This document shows positions 9,350 to 18,749 of a stretch of 62,079 bases of DNA, in pieces. The stretch is from Imperialibacter sp. EC-SDR9 (lineage in GTDB: Bacteria; Bacteroidota; Bacteroidia; Cytophagales; Cyclobacteriaceae), in NCBI RefSeq assembly GCF_902498805.1, contig NZ_LR701606.1, forward strand, positions 1 to 62,079, in the 5' to 3' direction. The notes below the pieces were generated by a model that had not been told where the DNA came from, did no database searches, and worked only from the letters and a program-made list of their open reading frames with translations. The position numbers were made by a program, and so were the translations under genes. The stretch's first letter is position 1. Each line of letters opens with the position of its first letter.

Positions 9350-9396
9350 TCGGTCCGGGTTTGGGTGGTTAGTGAGGGTATGGCAGGCAAAGGATG

Positions 9397-9816
9397 CTAT
9401 TCTCCAAAATACTCTACGTAATTGCGGGGCGTCTCGTAAAGCTTGATGGCATGTAAAGTTGCGTTTGGTGCAATTTCTTTGACTCCTGGAAAGAGTATCT
9501 TCCAGAATTCAAATACTATGTTCTCGCAGCTCGCCATTTTCCCTTCGAGAAAATCGACATCCAGGTTAAGGTTTTTGTGGTCTACTTTGTCGATAACCCT
9601 TGTGCGAATGAGCGTACTTAACTTCTTAAGGTCAATGACAAAGCCTGTTTCCGGATCGGGCATTCCTTTGACTGTTATGATCAAGTCAAAATTATGCCCA
9701 TGCCAGTTTTCGTTGGCACAAGGGCCAAAAACCGCCTCGTTTTTCTCCTTTGACCACGCCGGATTGTATAGCTTATGAGCTGCGTTAAAATGTTCCTTCC
9801 TGCTTACGTAAATCAT
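9397..9816 (-). CDS. 6-pyruvoyl-tetrahydropterin synthase / QueD family enzyme
   Basis: A 139-residue T-fold enzyme converting dihydroneopterin triphosphate to a pyruvoyl-tetrahydropterin or, as QueD, to carboxy-tetrahydropterin for queuosine. Zinc ligands are visible: the His of NAAHKLY and both His of WHGHNF; the catalytic Cys precedes as C-A-N-E-N-W-H-G-H. That C-x5-HGH spacing is the animal-type PTPS spacing, whereas E. coli-type QueD has C-x3-HGH. DHKNLN and the Glu in YETPRNY are present. The window also has queE, so a role in queuosine is plausible, but tetrahydropterin synthesis is equally open. Confidence 0.88.
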   Translation of the reverse strand: MIYVSRKEHFNAAHKLYNPAWSKEKNEAVFGPCANENWHGHNFDLIITVKGMPDPETGFVIDLKKLSTLIRTRVIDKVDHKNLNLDVDFLEGKMASCENIVFEFWKILFPGVKEIAPNATLHAIKLYETPRNYVEYFGE

Positions 9817-9833
9817 TCCCCAACAAATTTTCG

Positions 9834-9841
9834 CAAATATA
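9834..9841 (-). promoter_or_regulatory. -7 element of the PTPS-lpxB unit
   Basis: TATATTTG on the minus strand, 17 nt before the PTPS start codon. No clear TTG partner is seen. Confidence 0.45.
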
Positions 9842-9887
9842 AGAAGAATGTGTGCGTGTTGCGCAGGCTTTCAGCCTTTAGGCTTTA

Positions 9888-9914
9888 TTGGGCTGCTATT
9901 TAGCCCTATATTTG
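9888..9914 (+). promoter_or_regulatory. Putative hldD promoter
   Basis: TATATTTG (9907-9914) lies 16 nt before the hldD ATG; a TTG sits at 9888-9890 with a short 16-nt spacer. It is divergent from the PTPS -7 box about 70 bp away. Confidence 0.45.
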
Positions 9915-9930
9915 GGCAAAATAACTCTGA

Positions 9931-10896
9931 ATGATCGTAGTAACTGGTGCTGCTGGCTTTATTGGAAGCTGCCTTATTTCAAGCCTGAACAAGAAGGGCT
10001 TCCGGGCCATTGTGGCTGTTGATGATTTCTCCAACGAAGAGAAGAACAAAAACCTCGAAGAGAAGCAACTCATAGAACGTGTGGACAGGGATGACTTCTT
10101 CGGCTGGATCGAGAATAATCAAAAGCAGATAGAATTCATCTTTCATCTGGGAGCACGCACAGACACTACCGAGTTTGATCGAGAGCTTCTTTGGAAGCTG
10201 AATACCAACTATTCGAAAAAGGTTTTTGAGTTGTGTACGCTCTATCAAATTCCGCTGGTGTATGCGTCGTCGGCCGCTACTTATGGCCTGGGGGAAATTG
10301 GCTACGACGACGATGAATCAAGGCTCTCCGAGCTCAAGCCGTTGAACCCTTATGGTGAATCGAAGAATGAATTTGATATCTGGGTATTGCAACAGGAGAA
10401 GAAACCGTTCTTTTGGGCTGGCCTGAAGTTCTTCAACGTATACGGCCCCAATGAATATCACAAGGGAAGAATGGCCTCTGTGATTCTTCATGCCTACCAT
10501 CAAATAAAGAAAACAGGCAAAATGAAGCTTTTCCAGTCGCACAATCCAGCCTACAAAGACGGTGAACAAATGCGTGACTTTGTGTATGTGATGGATGTGT
10601 GCAGCATTTGCCAGTTTCTGATGCACCACAGGAAGGACAGCGGCATTTACAACCTTGGATCTGGCCGTGCGAGAACATTTAAAGATCTGGTGCTGGCAGT
10701 GTTCAACGCATTGGGAAAAACGCCTGACATTGAGTTCATACCCACGCCTGAGGACATCAGGGACAAGTATCAGTACTTTACCGAGGCCAATATGGCTAAG
10801 CTAAGGTCTGTCGGATATGATCAGCCTTTTACAGAGTTGGAAAGTGGGGTTGCGGATTATGTAAAAGGCTATCTATCCGAAGAGAAATACTACTAA
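9931..10896 (+). CDS. hldD: ADP-L-glycero-D-manno-heptose 6-epimerase
   Basis: Short-chain dehydrogenase/reductase-type epimerase that makes ADP-L-glycero-beta-D-manno-heptose for the LPS inner core. At 321 residues it has the NAD(P)-binding TGAAGFIGS at the N-terminus, LGARTDTTE and ASSAATYG segments typical of RfaD, and the catalytic pair in YGESKNEFD (Tyr-x3-Lys). FFNVYGPNEYHKGRMASV is also RfaD-like. No other heptose genes (hldE, gmhA/B) are adjacent. Together with lpxB it indicates a classic Gram-negative LPS. Confidence 0.93.
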   Translation: MIVVTGAAGFIGSCLISSLNKKGFRAIVAVDDFSNEEKNKNLEEKQLIERVDRDDFFGWIENNQKQIEFIFHLGARTDTTEFDRELLWKLNTNYSKKVFELCTLYQIPLVYASSAATYGLGEIGYDDDESRLSELKPLNPYGESKNEFDIWVLQQEKKPFFWAGLKFFNVYGPNEYHKGRMASVILHAYHQIKKTGKMKLFQSHNPAYKDGEQMRDFVYVMDVCSICQFLMHHRKDSGIYNLGSGRARTFKDLVLAVFNALGKTPDIEFIPTPEDIRDKYQYFTEANMAKLRSVGYDQPFTELESGVADYVKGYLSEEKYY

Positions 10897-10977
10897 ACGT
10901 CGGCTTTTACCATGTGGTGATAAAAAAATTATGGTAATTTTAGTGCACAGGCATATTATCATCCGAGCTCCCTATTC

Positions 10978-12240
10978 ATGAGGAAAGAAGTACTTTTGAT
11001 TAAGCTCCTTCAAGCAATGCTCATTATTGCCTTCCAATGCAATACTTTATCTGCACAGAAGAGTGAGGTGCTGACTTTCCACAAAGACATAGCTCCGATC
11101 ATTCATGAAAATTGCACTCCATGCCATCAGCCGGAAAAAGCCGGGCCATTTAATCTTATCACTTACCAGGATGTATCAAACAAGGCAGACTTTATCGTGT
11201 ATGTTACCAAAACACGATATATGCCGCCCTGGCAAGCCGATCCTTCCTACCAAACTTACCTAAACGAACGTTTGCTTACCAACGAAGAAATAGCCTCCAT
11301 ACAAGCCTGGGTAACGCAAGGAAAAAAAGAAGGAGACAAAAAGGATGCGCAATCAATTGATGTGCCTACGGGTCCATATCCAGAACGCAAACCTGACCTA
11401 AGCTTTGCCATGCGCAGTCCCTTTACGATTAGTGATGCCGGAAAAGACGACTATAGGTTTTTCAATATCCCCACCCACCTTGCCGAGGACACCTACCTTG
11501 AAGCAATTGAGTTTGTTCCTGGCAACAAAAGGCTGGTCCACCATAGCCGCATTATGACGGACACCAGCCATATGGTTCGGCATATTGAAGGCCTCTCGGC
11601 CAACGATTCAGCCATCTGGCAATTCAACAAATATCCTCCTCTTGACAGGTTTCTTTACGGTTGGGTACCTGGCAACTTCCCCATCTTCTTTCCCAAAGGA
11701 ACCGGTAAGAAGATCAATAAGGATGTTGACCTGATCCTCAACATACATTACGCACCTTCCTCTGTAAAAGAAGAGGATCTTTCTGTTATCAATTTATACC
11801 TGGCCCAAGGAAAAATAGAAAAGGAGGTTAAAACCATTACTATTACGGAAGAATACATCCTGAATAACCGATTTCTAATTCCTAAAAATACCAAGCCGTA
11901 TTTCGAGGCCGTCTATCTGCTAGACACCACAATTGAAGTGATTGCTGTGATGCCCCACATGCATTATCTGGGCAGTTCTTTTAAGGCTTATGCAATTACT
12001 CCAGAAAAAACAGAAATACCTTTAATACGAATAAACAAGTGGGATTTTAACTGGCAGACCAGCTATCAATTCAAAGAATTGGTGCAAATACCAAAAGGTT
12101 CCATTATCAAAGTGGAAGCTTCCTACGACAATACTGCTGGAAACCCAGCAAACCCAACATTTCCGCCCCAGGATGTACAATACGGCTGGAATACAACCAG
12201 CGAAATGATGAACCTTGTTCTATATTACATCGAAAAGTAG
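10978..12240 (+). CDS. Secreted cytochrome c plus copper type II monooxygenase-like protein
   Basis: A signal peptide (cleavage near LSAQ) leads a 420-residue exported protein. Residues about 30-110 are a cytochrome c domain with one haem motif (Cys46-Thr-Pro-Cys49-His50). The remainder resembles the two-domain PHM/DBH copper monooxygenase fold, and candidate copper ligands can be seen in order: His188-His189 (LVHHSR), His257 (NIHYAP), His327-x-His329 (MPHMHYLG) and a Met near 410 (SEMMN). If functional it would hydroxylate a substrate using electrons delivered through the haem. The substrate is unknown. It stands alone between hldD and a terminator. Confidence 0.8.
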   Translation: MRKEVLLIKLLQAMLIIAFQCNTLSAQKSEVLTFHKDIAPIIHENCTPCHQPEKAGPFNLITYQDVSNKADFIVYVTKTRYMPPWQADPSYQTYLNERLLTNEEIASIQAWVTQGKKEGDKKDAQSIDVPTGPYPERKPDLSFAMRSPFTISDAGKDDYRFFNIPTHLAEDTYLEAIEFVPGNKRLVHHSRIMTDTSHMVRHIEGLSANDSAIWQFNKYPPLDRFLYGWVPGNFPIFFPKGTGKKINKDVDLILNIHYAPSSVKEEDLSVINLYLAQGKIEKEVKTITITEEYILNNRFLIPKNTKPYFEAVYLLDTTIEVIAVMPHMHYLGSSFKAYAITPEKTEIPLIRINKWDFNWQTSYQFKELVQIPKGSIIKVEASYDNTAGNPANPTFPPQDVQYGWNTTSEMMNLVLYYIEK

Positions 12241-12388
12241 GAGCGCCAGCAAGATTTCGATCCAATTCCATCCCAATTGTATAGATGCCCTTCGGCCTTC
12301 CGAACATCATCTTCACTCATTACGGGATGAAATCTAACGTCGCCACATTCAGTTAACAAACTGTCAAAAACAACCACCGGAGGTGCAT

Positions 12389-12422
12389 AAAAAAAGCCAC
12401 CCAAAAACTTGGGTGGCTTTTA
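12389..12422. terminator. Bidirectional terminator between convergent genes
   Basis: AAAAGCCACCCAA pairs with TTGGGTGGCTTTT (stems 12392-12404 and 12409-12421, 4-nt loop). A-tract on one side and T-tract on the other allow termination of both the monooxygenase-like gene and the convergent sus operon. Confidence 0.8.
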
Positions 12423-12442
12423 GATATTTATTTAAAATTCAA

Positions 12443-13402
12443 TTATTCACTACAAAGATCCAATTTAATTTTACCAGCAGACGGATTCGAAATATCGGCA
12501 ACGACATTTCCGCTTGGCGAAATAATTTTGAACACACACTCGCTGTTATAGGTGTCGTCGCTCCACTCAAAGGAAAGTGATGTGGTTCCTGCAGGAACAC
12601 TTACAGTTGCACTTCCCGACGAACCACCGCCGTCAGGTATTTTCACTTGCGCAGCTTCAGCACCATCAACAAGAACGCTGATATAGCCTCCCTGCCAACC
12701 ATCTCCGTACGTATCAGTCAACTGGAATGACCAGTCACCTACTGGCTTGGAAATTTCCGCTGCACAAACGATCGCCCAGGCATATGAGCAGTTGGATCCA
12801 GGAAATTCAGTACAAACTGAAGGAGACCATGAATCAAACAACCTACCATCAGCGGTGGTCAACTCCCAACGAATGGAGAAAGAGTCACCCGGTACAAACT
12901 TAAAGTTTGTGCTGCTGGCATTTCTATTAGGCTTGTCAGGGTTACTCCAAACGGGAGTAGCCGTGCCGTCCTTATCGTAATCAAAGGAAGAGTCCTTAAA
13001 CATCTCATACATATCATCCTGAGAAATAGTGAATGATGTTGTCACCTTGTTAGCAGGCACTGCGGCGCCTTCTATTGTTAGGAACGACACACCATCTGCA
13101 CCACCATAGTTGGCTACAGCAGGGTTACCGTCAGGGTCAGTGTAAGCTTCGCTGAAATATGCGAAAATCTCTATTTTCGTCACTGTATTGTCACCGTCAA
13201 TAGAGTTCCACAGCATATCAAAGGTAATGTCCTGTGCAGCGTTACCGCTTAGAAAGTCACCTTTGGAGCCTTCAGCTACCACTGTATATGCATTGACACC
13301 TGATTCCCAATCGGGTAGTATTACCAAATCCTCGTCCTTACAGGCAGGGATAACAACCACCATTGCCAGCAGCACCAGGATATATTTATTTAGTTTTTTC
13401 AT
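12443..13402 (-). CDS. Secreted lipoprotein of the SusCD operon
   Basis: A 319-residue protein with a lipoprotein signal (LAMVVVIPAC, lipidated Cys near residue 21) and no recognised enzymatic domain. The C-terminal part holds a DTYGDGWQGGYISVLVDG segment, a beta-sandwich motif seen in secreted Bacteroidota proteins, and ends in a beta-rich region with a Cys pair. It starts 18 nt after susD ends, the position where SusE/SusF-type surface glycan-binding lipoproteins usually sit. I infer an accessory ligand-binding role; sequence similarity to SusE itself is not evident. Confidence 0.75.
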   Translation of the reverse strand: MKKLNKYILVLLAMVVVIPACKDEDLVILPDWESGVNAYTVVAEGSKGDFLSGNAAQDITFDMLWNSIDGDNTVTKIEIFAYFSEAYTDPDGNPAVANYGGADGVSFLTIEGAAVPANKVTTSFTISQDDMYEMFKDSSFDYDKDGTATPVWSNPDKPNRNASSTNFKFVPGDSFSIRWELTTADGRLFDSWSPSVCTEFPGSNCSYAWAIVCAAEISKPVGDWSFQLTDTYGDGWQGGYISVLVDGAEAAQVKIPDGGGSSGSATVSVPAGTTSLSFEWSDDTYNSECVFKIISPSGNVVADISNPSAGKIKLDLCSE

Positions 13403-13420
13403 AATTGTCTAATTAACTAA

Positions 13421-15166
13421 TTAAAACTGAAACTTAAGTGTATCCCAGAACACTGCAGCAGAAGGATTGTCATAAATGATAACCGGAGTCTTGCTATTCA
13501 GGTTAAGTTCATCCTGCGCATACGGGAAACGTAGCGCAAACTGACGAGGCAACTGAAGCGGCGTCTGAATATCAGCAGGAAGCCCTGTTCTGCGGAAGGC
13601 ATTATACTGCTCAATGCCATTCCCGAAGTTAGCAAACCATGCTTGCTTCAGCACATAACCAAGCCTGGCGGTCTGGCTACCACCTGTAGGGTAGGCAGCT
13701 AAAACTTCAGCCCTAAGAGCAGCTCGGGTCTTGAAAGTAACAGGCCAGCTATAGGCAGTGCCCCAGGTAGACTCATCAGCCGCTACTGTTTGACCACGAG
13801 AACCAAAATCCCAAACTTTGTTCATTTGATCAGTCAATGCAGAGTTAAGCAGAGCAGACTCGCTTGCTGCCACTTTTGATATGTCAGTTCCCAAAGTGAT
13901 GGAAGCTTCCAAAAGATAGAACTTAGTCATCCAGCTTGTCAGCATAGGAAAGTAACCTACACTTGACCCTCTATTGCCTCCGCCCGAACCAGCAGTAGCA
14001 TCAAACACACCACCGGCTGGATAAGAACCAGGGATAGTCCTGATAGGGTTGTCGTTAGGAATACCTGATGGATCAGCTCTGTCCCTCCCGAATATACCCG
14101 CCAGATAAGCCTCTTCAGATGAAGAAAGTCCATCTGGGTCTGAGCCGAACAGGGCGTTTGTAATATTAGGATTCAACACAAAGTATCCGTAAGTACAATC
14201 TGTTCTCTGAGAGCAAGGGATCGTTTGCTTGTCCGTCGGATCGTCAGGATTTAGCACAGTTGTAGTCTGGCGGTGAAAGTAGAACGGGAATCTTGGGTCA
14301 CCATTCAACAACATCTCGTACATAAACTGGTGTCCAAAGTAGTTAAACCCAGCTTCTCCACCAGCATATGCAGCCTGGTACCATGGGTGTCTAAAATCAG
14401 GAGTGACTGCAGTTGGAAATTCGTATTGAAAATCATCAGCCGCACTGGTGATCAAATCGTTTTCCGTAACGAGCGCCTGAATTTGGCCAGCTACATCGCT
14501 AACGTTCCTTGTTTGAAGCAACAGCCTCAACTTCATAGTTTTGGCTAGTTTTCTCCAACGAGTCATGTTACCGTTGTAGATAAGGTCACCTCTTACCGCC
14601 ACCGTGCTTGTGATGGCAAAGTTAGCAATGGCCTGATCCAACAGACTCAAACAGTCGGCATAGATGGCAGCATCGTCATCATAAGCTGGCTCTTTGATTG
14701 GACTATCAGCATCACCCTGAAACGCTTCCGTGTAAGGCACGTCTCCAAAGAAATCTACCATAGTGCTGAAGTAGTATGCCTTCAGCACCTGGCCAATGCC
14801 AAGATAACGGGGGTTATTTCCCTGTGCTTCTGCAGCCGCAACCAACTCGTTTAGGTCCTTAAGAGGGCCGCTGTAGAGAAAATTCCAAGTACCATTCCAT
14901 GACGCATTGCTGAAATTAAAATTATCACTATTATCAGTCTGTGCCATGAACCCTGTAGAAGAACCGTTGAACCCACCTGCCAACGAGGAAGACATGTTCG
15001 ACAACACATTGGCCAGCAGAAGATCAACCGCTGCCTCTGATGGGTTGTTAGGATCTGTGTTGACATCCAAATCGAAGATGTCGCACGAAGAAACAGAGAA
15101 CAAAAGTATTAGCGACATAAATGCAGCTAAAGCTTTTCTATGTAATTTTTTCATATGTTCATTCAT
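13421..15166 (-). CDS. SusD/RagB-type outer-membrane nutrient-binding lipoprotein
   Basis: Surface lipoprotein that acts as the lid of the SusC transporter. The signal peptide ends at LFSVSSC, and the mature part has the SusD-like opening (FDLDVNTDPNNPSEA) and helical TPR-like regions (KAYYFSTMVDFFGDVPYTEA near residue 125), then the ligand-facing C-terminal part. About 581 residues. ATG at 15166 (MNEHMKKLH) or at 15154 (MKKLHRK) is possible; the TTG at 15181 is unlikely. Located 15 nt after susC. The sequence does not reveal the substrate; no glycoside hydrolase or peptidase gene is adjacent. Confidence 0.93.
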   Translation of the reverse strand: MNEHMKKLHRKALAAFMSLILLFSVSSCDIFDLDVNTDPNNPSEAAVDLLLANVLSNMSSSLAGGFNGSSTGFMAQTDNSDNFNFSNASWNGTWNFLYSGPLKDLNELVAAAEAQGNNPRYLGIGQVLKAYYFSTMVDFFGDVPYTEAFQGDADSPIKEPAYDDDAAIYADCLSLLDQAIANFAITSTVAVRGDLIYNGNMTRWRKLAKTMKLRLLLQTRNVSDVAGQIQALVTENDLITSAADDFQYEFPTAVTPDFRHPWYQAAYAGGEAGFNYFGHQFMYEMLLNGDPRFPFYFHRQTTTVLNPDDPTDKQTIPCSQRTDCTYGYFVLNPNITNALFGSDPDGLSSSEEAYLAGIFGRDRADPSGIPNDNPIRTIPGSYPAGGVFDATAGSGGGNRGSSVGYFPMLTSWMTKFYLLEASITLGTDISKVAASESALLNSALTDQMNKVWDFGSRGQTVAADESTWGTAYSWPVTFKTRAALRAEVLAAYPTGGSQTARLGYVLKQAWFANFGNGIEQYNAFRRTGLPADIQTPLQLPRQFALRFPYAQDELNLNSKTPVIIYDNPSAAVFWDTLKFQF

Positions 15167-15181
15167 TTTATTAAGCCTCAA

Positions 15182-18100
15182 TTAGAAGCTAAGTGAAACA
15201 TTGAAGCCATAACGACGAGTAGTAGGTGTCGCTCCGTACTCGAATCCTTGCTGATTAGAGTCTGCCGTCGCTGTCAATTGTTCAGGATCCAGATTCAAGC
15301 CTTCTAATACGTTAGGCGCACGGAACCAAAGGTTACGACCAGTCAACGAAATGGAAGCTCTTCCAAAAGGTGTACCATCGAGAATTGATTTTGGAAGTGA
15401 ATAGCCAAGGCTCAACTCACGCAAACGAATAACCGTTCCATCATATACGTTTACCTCATCCTGTCCGTAAGCACCCCATCCGTTAGAGAAGTGGGAGTCA
15501 AAAGCAGTAATTGGTGTAGTATTGCGAATTTTGTTACCGTTCTCATCAAGAGTAGCAGCATAAGTTTGGTTGCTTCCATAAACACCTGGTACCACTCTCA
15601 GACCTTCACGATCAACAGAGTTAGCTAGCTGACCACGAAGCATCAAAGAAGCTGCAGTAAAGGAATAGAAGTCTCCTCCTTGTTTCCAGTCGATCAACGC
15701 CTTCAAAGTAACGCCTTTGAATGAGAATGTGTTTGTCCAACCAAGTGTGAAATCAGGGTTAGGATCACCAATGATTCCTGAAGTCTGAGTTGGGAAAGGA
15801 AGACCTGTGTTTTTGTCAATCAAAATATTGCCTTCATCGTCTCTTGCATTGCTCGTTCCAAAGATCTGTCCGTAAGGAGCACCATTTCTATGGATCGTTC
15901 CAAAAGTTGAACCTGCTCCACCGATGAAGATTTCACCACTTGGGCCTGCATCAACAATTTCAGATTTGATTTTCGTGAATGCGAAGTAAGAATTCCAGGT
16001 AAAGCTATTGGACAGCTTAACAGGAGTCACGTCAAGGCCGATTTCCCAACCTTTGTTAGTCAACTCTCCGATGTTTACAATCTCCTGAGTAAAACCAGTT
16101 GAGCGTGAAACGGCAGCACTGGCTATCTGGTCAGTAGAACTTCTGGAGAAGTATGTCACATCCAAACCAATGATGTTATTCAAAACTCTGGCTTCGGCAC
16201 CTACCTCAAACTCGTCTGTAAACTCTGGCTTAAGAGTTGCGTTTCCGAGGGTGTTACCCAAAGTTGCTGTATTGAAAACACCTGAATACCTGGGAGAAGC
16301 AATCGGCAGACCCAATGCGTAGACAGTTCTAACCTGATAAGGGTCAGCATCTCTACCCACTTTAGTTTGTGCTACACGCAACTTTGCAAAGTTGATGAAT
16401 GACGGCATAGTCACCGCATCGCTCAACACAAACGAAAGGCTTGCGCCTGGATAGAAATAGTTGTTCGCTCCCTGAGGAAGTGTAGACGACCAGTCATTAC
16501 GGCCTACTACGTTAAGGAAAAGAAAATCCTTGTAAGAAAGAGAAAGATCAGAATAAACACCGATAAGTCTTCTCAATCTGTCAAAGTCTCTAAGTACAAT
16601 CTGAGTAGAAGTTGCATTTGTCTTCAACAGGCTAGCTGTGATTACGTTAGCACCACCAATCGTTCTTCTTGAATACTTTCTTTCGTTGGCATTCATACCT
16701 ACCAAAGCACGGAAGCTAAGGTCTTCGTTGATGTCCTTGCTGAACGTCATGATCAGGTTATAATCCTGCTCAGTGTTGGAGATATCGTCTGTAGTAACAC
16801 CACCGTTAGGAACGGCAATTCCACCTGGTCTTATCAAATCTCTTCTGAAATCATGGTAAGTATTAACACCACCTTTTAAAGTTACGTTGAACCACTCAGT
16901 GACATCGTAGCCGGCGGTAATGTTACCATACACACGGTTTACATTACTTTCATAGAGGTTGTTTTTGGCAATCCAACGTGGATTATCAAGTGCTCTATAA
17001 AATATGTTAGAACCATCAACAGGGTGTTCAAATGGCAGACCATTCAAGTCGAAGTTTCTTGGAAGGTAAAACAAACGAGCAAAAATTGAGTTTGTCGCTT
17101 GTCCACCATAGTAGTCAGAGAATGCACTGGCACCTGACTGTGGAGAAACCTGATTTGTATTTACATAGTTTACTGTACCTGAAACGAATAGTCCGTTATC
17201 AAGCTGACCATTACCACCAAAGAAAAGAGTAGTTCTGTCGATAGTTTGGTTAGGAACGATACCTTCCTGATTCATTCTTGAGAAGCCAGTATTGATACTA
17301 GCTTTTTCCGAACCAGATGAAAGTGTTACTCCATTCTCGACTACACGGCCTGTTTGGAAAAATTCACCGATGATATCATGTGGCTCTATTTTGTAAGGTG
17401 CGGATACGCTTCTTACAGAGCCATCAGGCATTGTGTAATCCTGCATCAAATCAGGGAACAAGCCTGGGTATCTGTTGCTTATCGGGTTACTAGCTGTGCC
17501 GTCAGGATAAGGAGCACCATCAGGGTACAAAGAGTAAGTCTTGGTGTAGTTAGTGCCATACTGCTGGTTGATCTGATCAACGTAGTCAGGCATAGGAGCA
17601 CCCCAGTTACCGATGAAACCACCGTTGTATACCTGGTTAGAACCCTGAGTATACACATCCTGATAGTCAGGAATACCGGAAATCTCCTGCCAGTTGACAG
17701 AGCCATTATAGCTGATCTCCATTCCCTTCTTAGTATTTTTCTTGCTTGCTTTGGTTGTGATTACCACAACACCGTTTGTCGCTCTGGAACCATAAAGCGC
17801 CGACGCCGCAGCACCCTTAAGGATAGAAATACTTTCGATGTTGTTTGGATCAATATCAAATGCACGGTTAGAAGTAACTGTGTTTGATCCTGGATCATCA
17901 TTACCGTTCACACTGTTGTCGAATGGAATACCGTCAACAATGAAAAGTGGCTGGGAGTTACCAGTCATTGAAGAAATACCACGAATGTTGATCTTAGTGG
18001 ATGAACCGGGAGCACCGTTACCACCTGTGATGTTAACACCTGGCATTTTTCCCTGCATAGCACGCAGAGGATCTGGCTCAGCACGCTGAGATACCTGATC

Positions 18101-18487
18101 AGATGAAAGGTTGGCTACGGAATAACCGAGTGCCTTCTTCTCTCTCTCAATACCCACAGCTGTTACAACTACTTCAGTCAATTGCTTAACGTCAGATGCC
18201 ATTGCAACATCAATAACTGATCTTGCACCAATTTCAGATTCCTGAGTGGTGAGACCAATAAAAGAAAATACGAGCGTTCCGCCTGCTGCGGGAACACTAA
18301 TTTTGTAGTTACCATCAATGTCAGTGATGGTACCTACGGTTGTACCTTTAAGTACAACGTTCACACCGGGTAGAGAAGAACCATCATCTGTAGATGTGAT
18401 TGTTCCTGACACCACCCTGTCTTGGGCCCAGACTTCGGATACGAAGACTGAAACCAGCATGAAACATAGTAGTAGAATCCTCTTCAT
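15182..18487 (-). CDS. SusC/RagA-type TonB-linked outer-membrane transporter
   Basis: TonB-dependent importer of an oligomeric substrate across the outer membrane. After a signal peptide (MKRILLLCFMLVSVFVSEVWAQ) come a carboxypeptidase-like regulatory domain (VSGTITSTDDGSSLPGVNVVLKGT), a TonB-box region, the SusC plug (VKQLTEVVVTAVGIEREKKALGYSV, then ILKGAAASALYGSRATNGVVVITTK) and a 22-strand-type barrel ending GFNVSLSF. About 1101 residues. The ATG at 18487 is chosen because a promoter at 18541-18570 would start transcription downstream of the alternative GTG at 18559. First gene of a three-gene operon with susD and a lipoprotein. Confidence 0.95.
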   Translation of the reverse strand: MKRILLLCFMLVSVFVSEVWAQDRVVSGTITSTDDGSSLPGVNVVLKGTTVGTITDIDGNYKISVPAAGGTLVFSFIGLTTQESEIGARSVIDVAMASDVKQLTEVVVTAVGIEREKKALGYSVANLSSDQVSQRAEPDPLRAMQGKMPGVNITGGNGAPGSSTKINIRGISSMTGNSQPLFIVDGIPFDNSVNGNDDPGSNTVTSNRAFDIDPNNIESISILKGAAASALYGSRATNGVVVITTKASKKNTKKGMEISYNGSVNWQEISGIPDYQDVYTQGSNQVYNGGFIGNWGAPMPDYVDQINQQYGTNYTKTYSLYPDGAPYPDGTASNPISNRYPGLFPDLMQDYTMPDGSVRSVSAPYKIEPHDIIGEFFQTGRVVENGVTLSSGSEKASINTGFSRMNQEGIVPNQTIDRTTLFFGGNGQLDNGLFVSGTVNYVNTNQVSPQSGASAFSDYYGGQATNSIFARLFYLPRNFDLNGLPFEHPVDGSNIFYRALDNPRWIAKNNLYESNVNRVYGNITAGYDVTEWFNVTLKGGVNTYHDFRRDLIRPGGIAVPNGGVTTDDISNTEQDYNLIMTFSKDINEDLSFRALVGMNANERKYSRRTIGGANVITASLLKTNATSTQIVLRDFDRLRRLIGVYSDLSLSYKDFLFLNVVGRNDWSSTLPQGANNYFYPGASLSFVLSDAVTMPSFINFAKLRVAQTKVGRDADPYQVRTVYALGLPIASPRYSGVFNTATLGNTLGNATLKPEFTDEFEVGAEARVLNNIIGLDVTYFSRSSTDQIASAAVSRSTGFTQEIVNIGELTNKGWEIGLDVTPVKLSNSFTWNSYFAFTKIKSEIVDAGPSGEIFIGGAGSTFGTIHRNGAPYGQIFGTSNARDDEGNILIDKNTGLPFPTQTSGIIGDPNPDFTLGWTNTFSFKGVTLKALIDWKQGGDFYSFTAASLMLRGQLANSVDREGLRVVPGVYGSNQTYAATLDENGNKIRNTTPITAFDSHFSNGWGAYGQDEVNVYDGTVIRLRELSLGYSLPKSILDGTPFGRASISLTGRNLWFRAPNVLEGLNLDPEQLTATADSNQQGFEYGATPTTRRYGFNVSLSF

Positions 18488-18540
18488 ACTGTTTTGTTTA
18501 AAGTTGGAAATAGGTAATAGTTTTCGATTGTAAGTAAACT

Positions 18541-18570
18541 CAAACTTAAAGTTTTTCACTGAAATCTCAA
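18541..18570 (-). promoter_or_regulatory. Promoter of the susCD operon
   Basis: On the minus strand TTG (18568-18570), 19 nt, then TAAGTTTG (18541-18548). Transcription would begin near 18535, giving a leader of about 45-50 nt to the susC ATG at 18487. Confidence 0.65.
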
Positions 18571-18749
18571 AAAAATCTAAGATTCTTTCGTGGCGTCACA
18601 TTATATCAAATCAAGCGTTGTGAAATTTTCAAAACCCACATAAAATGCTGTTTTGCTTAATTTAATTTTTCGAGATCACGCAAATTGGGGGAGGTCGCCG
18701 AACAATATTTTGAGAATGTTAAGAAAAGTAAACTTGGAATAATCAATTT

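Noticed and set aside
12225-12320. 31-codon minus-strand frame ending RSYFSM with protein-like composition
   Set aside because: It overlaps the terminator region and the end of the cytochrome fusion, is very short and has no promoter; possibly a decayed gene remnant but not supportable.
17354-17887. 177-codon plus-strand frame opposite susC
   Set aside because: Antisense shadow of the SusC plug region, no independent support.
18488-18559. Upstream GTG start for susC
   Set aside because: It lies upstream of the start site implied by the promoter at 18541-18570 and would bury the signal peptide behind 24 residues.
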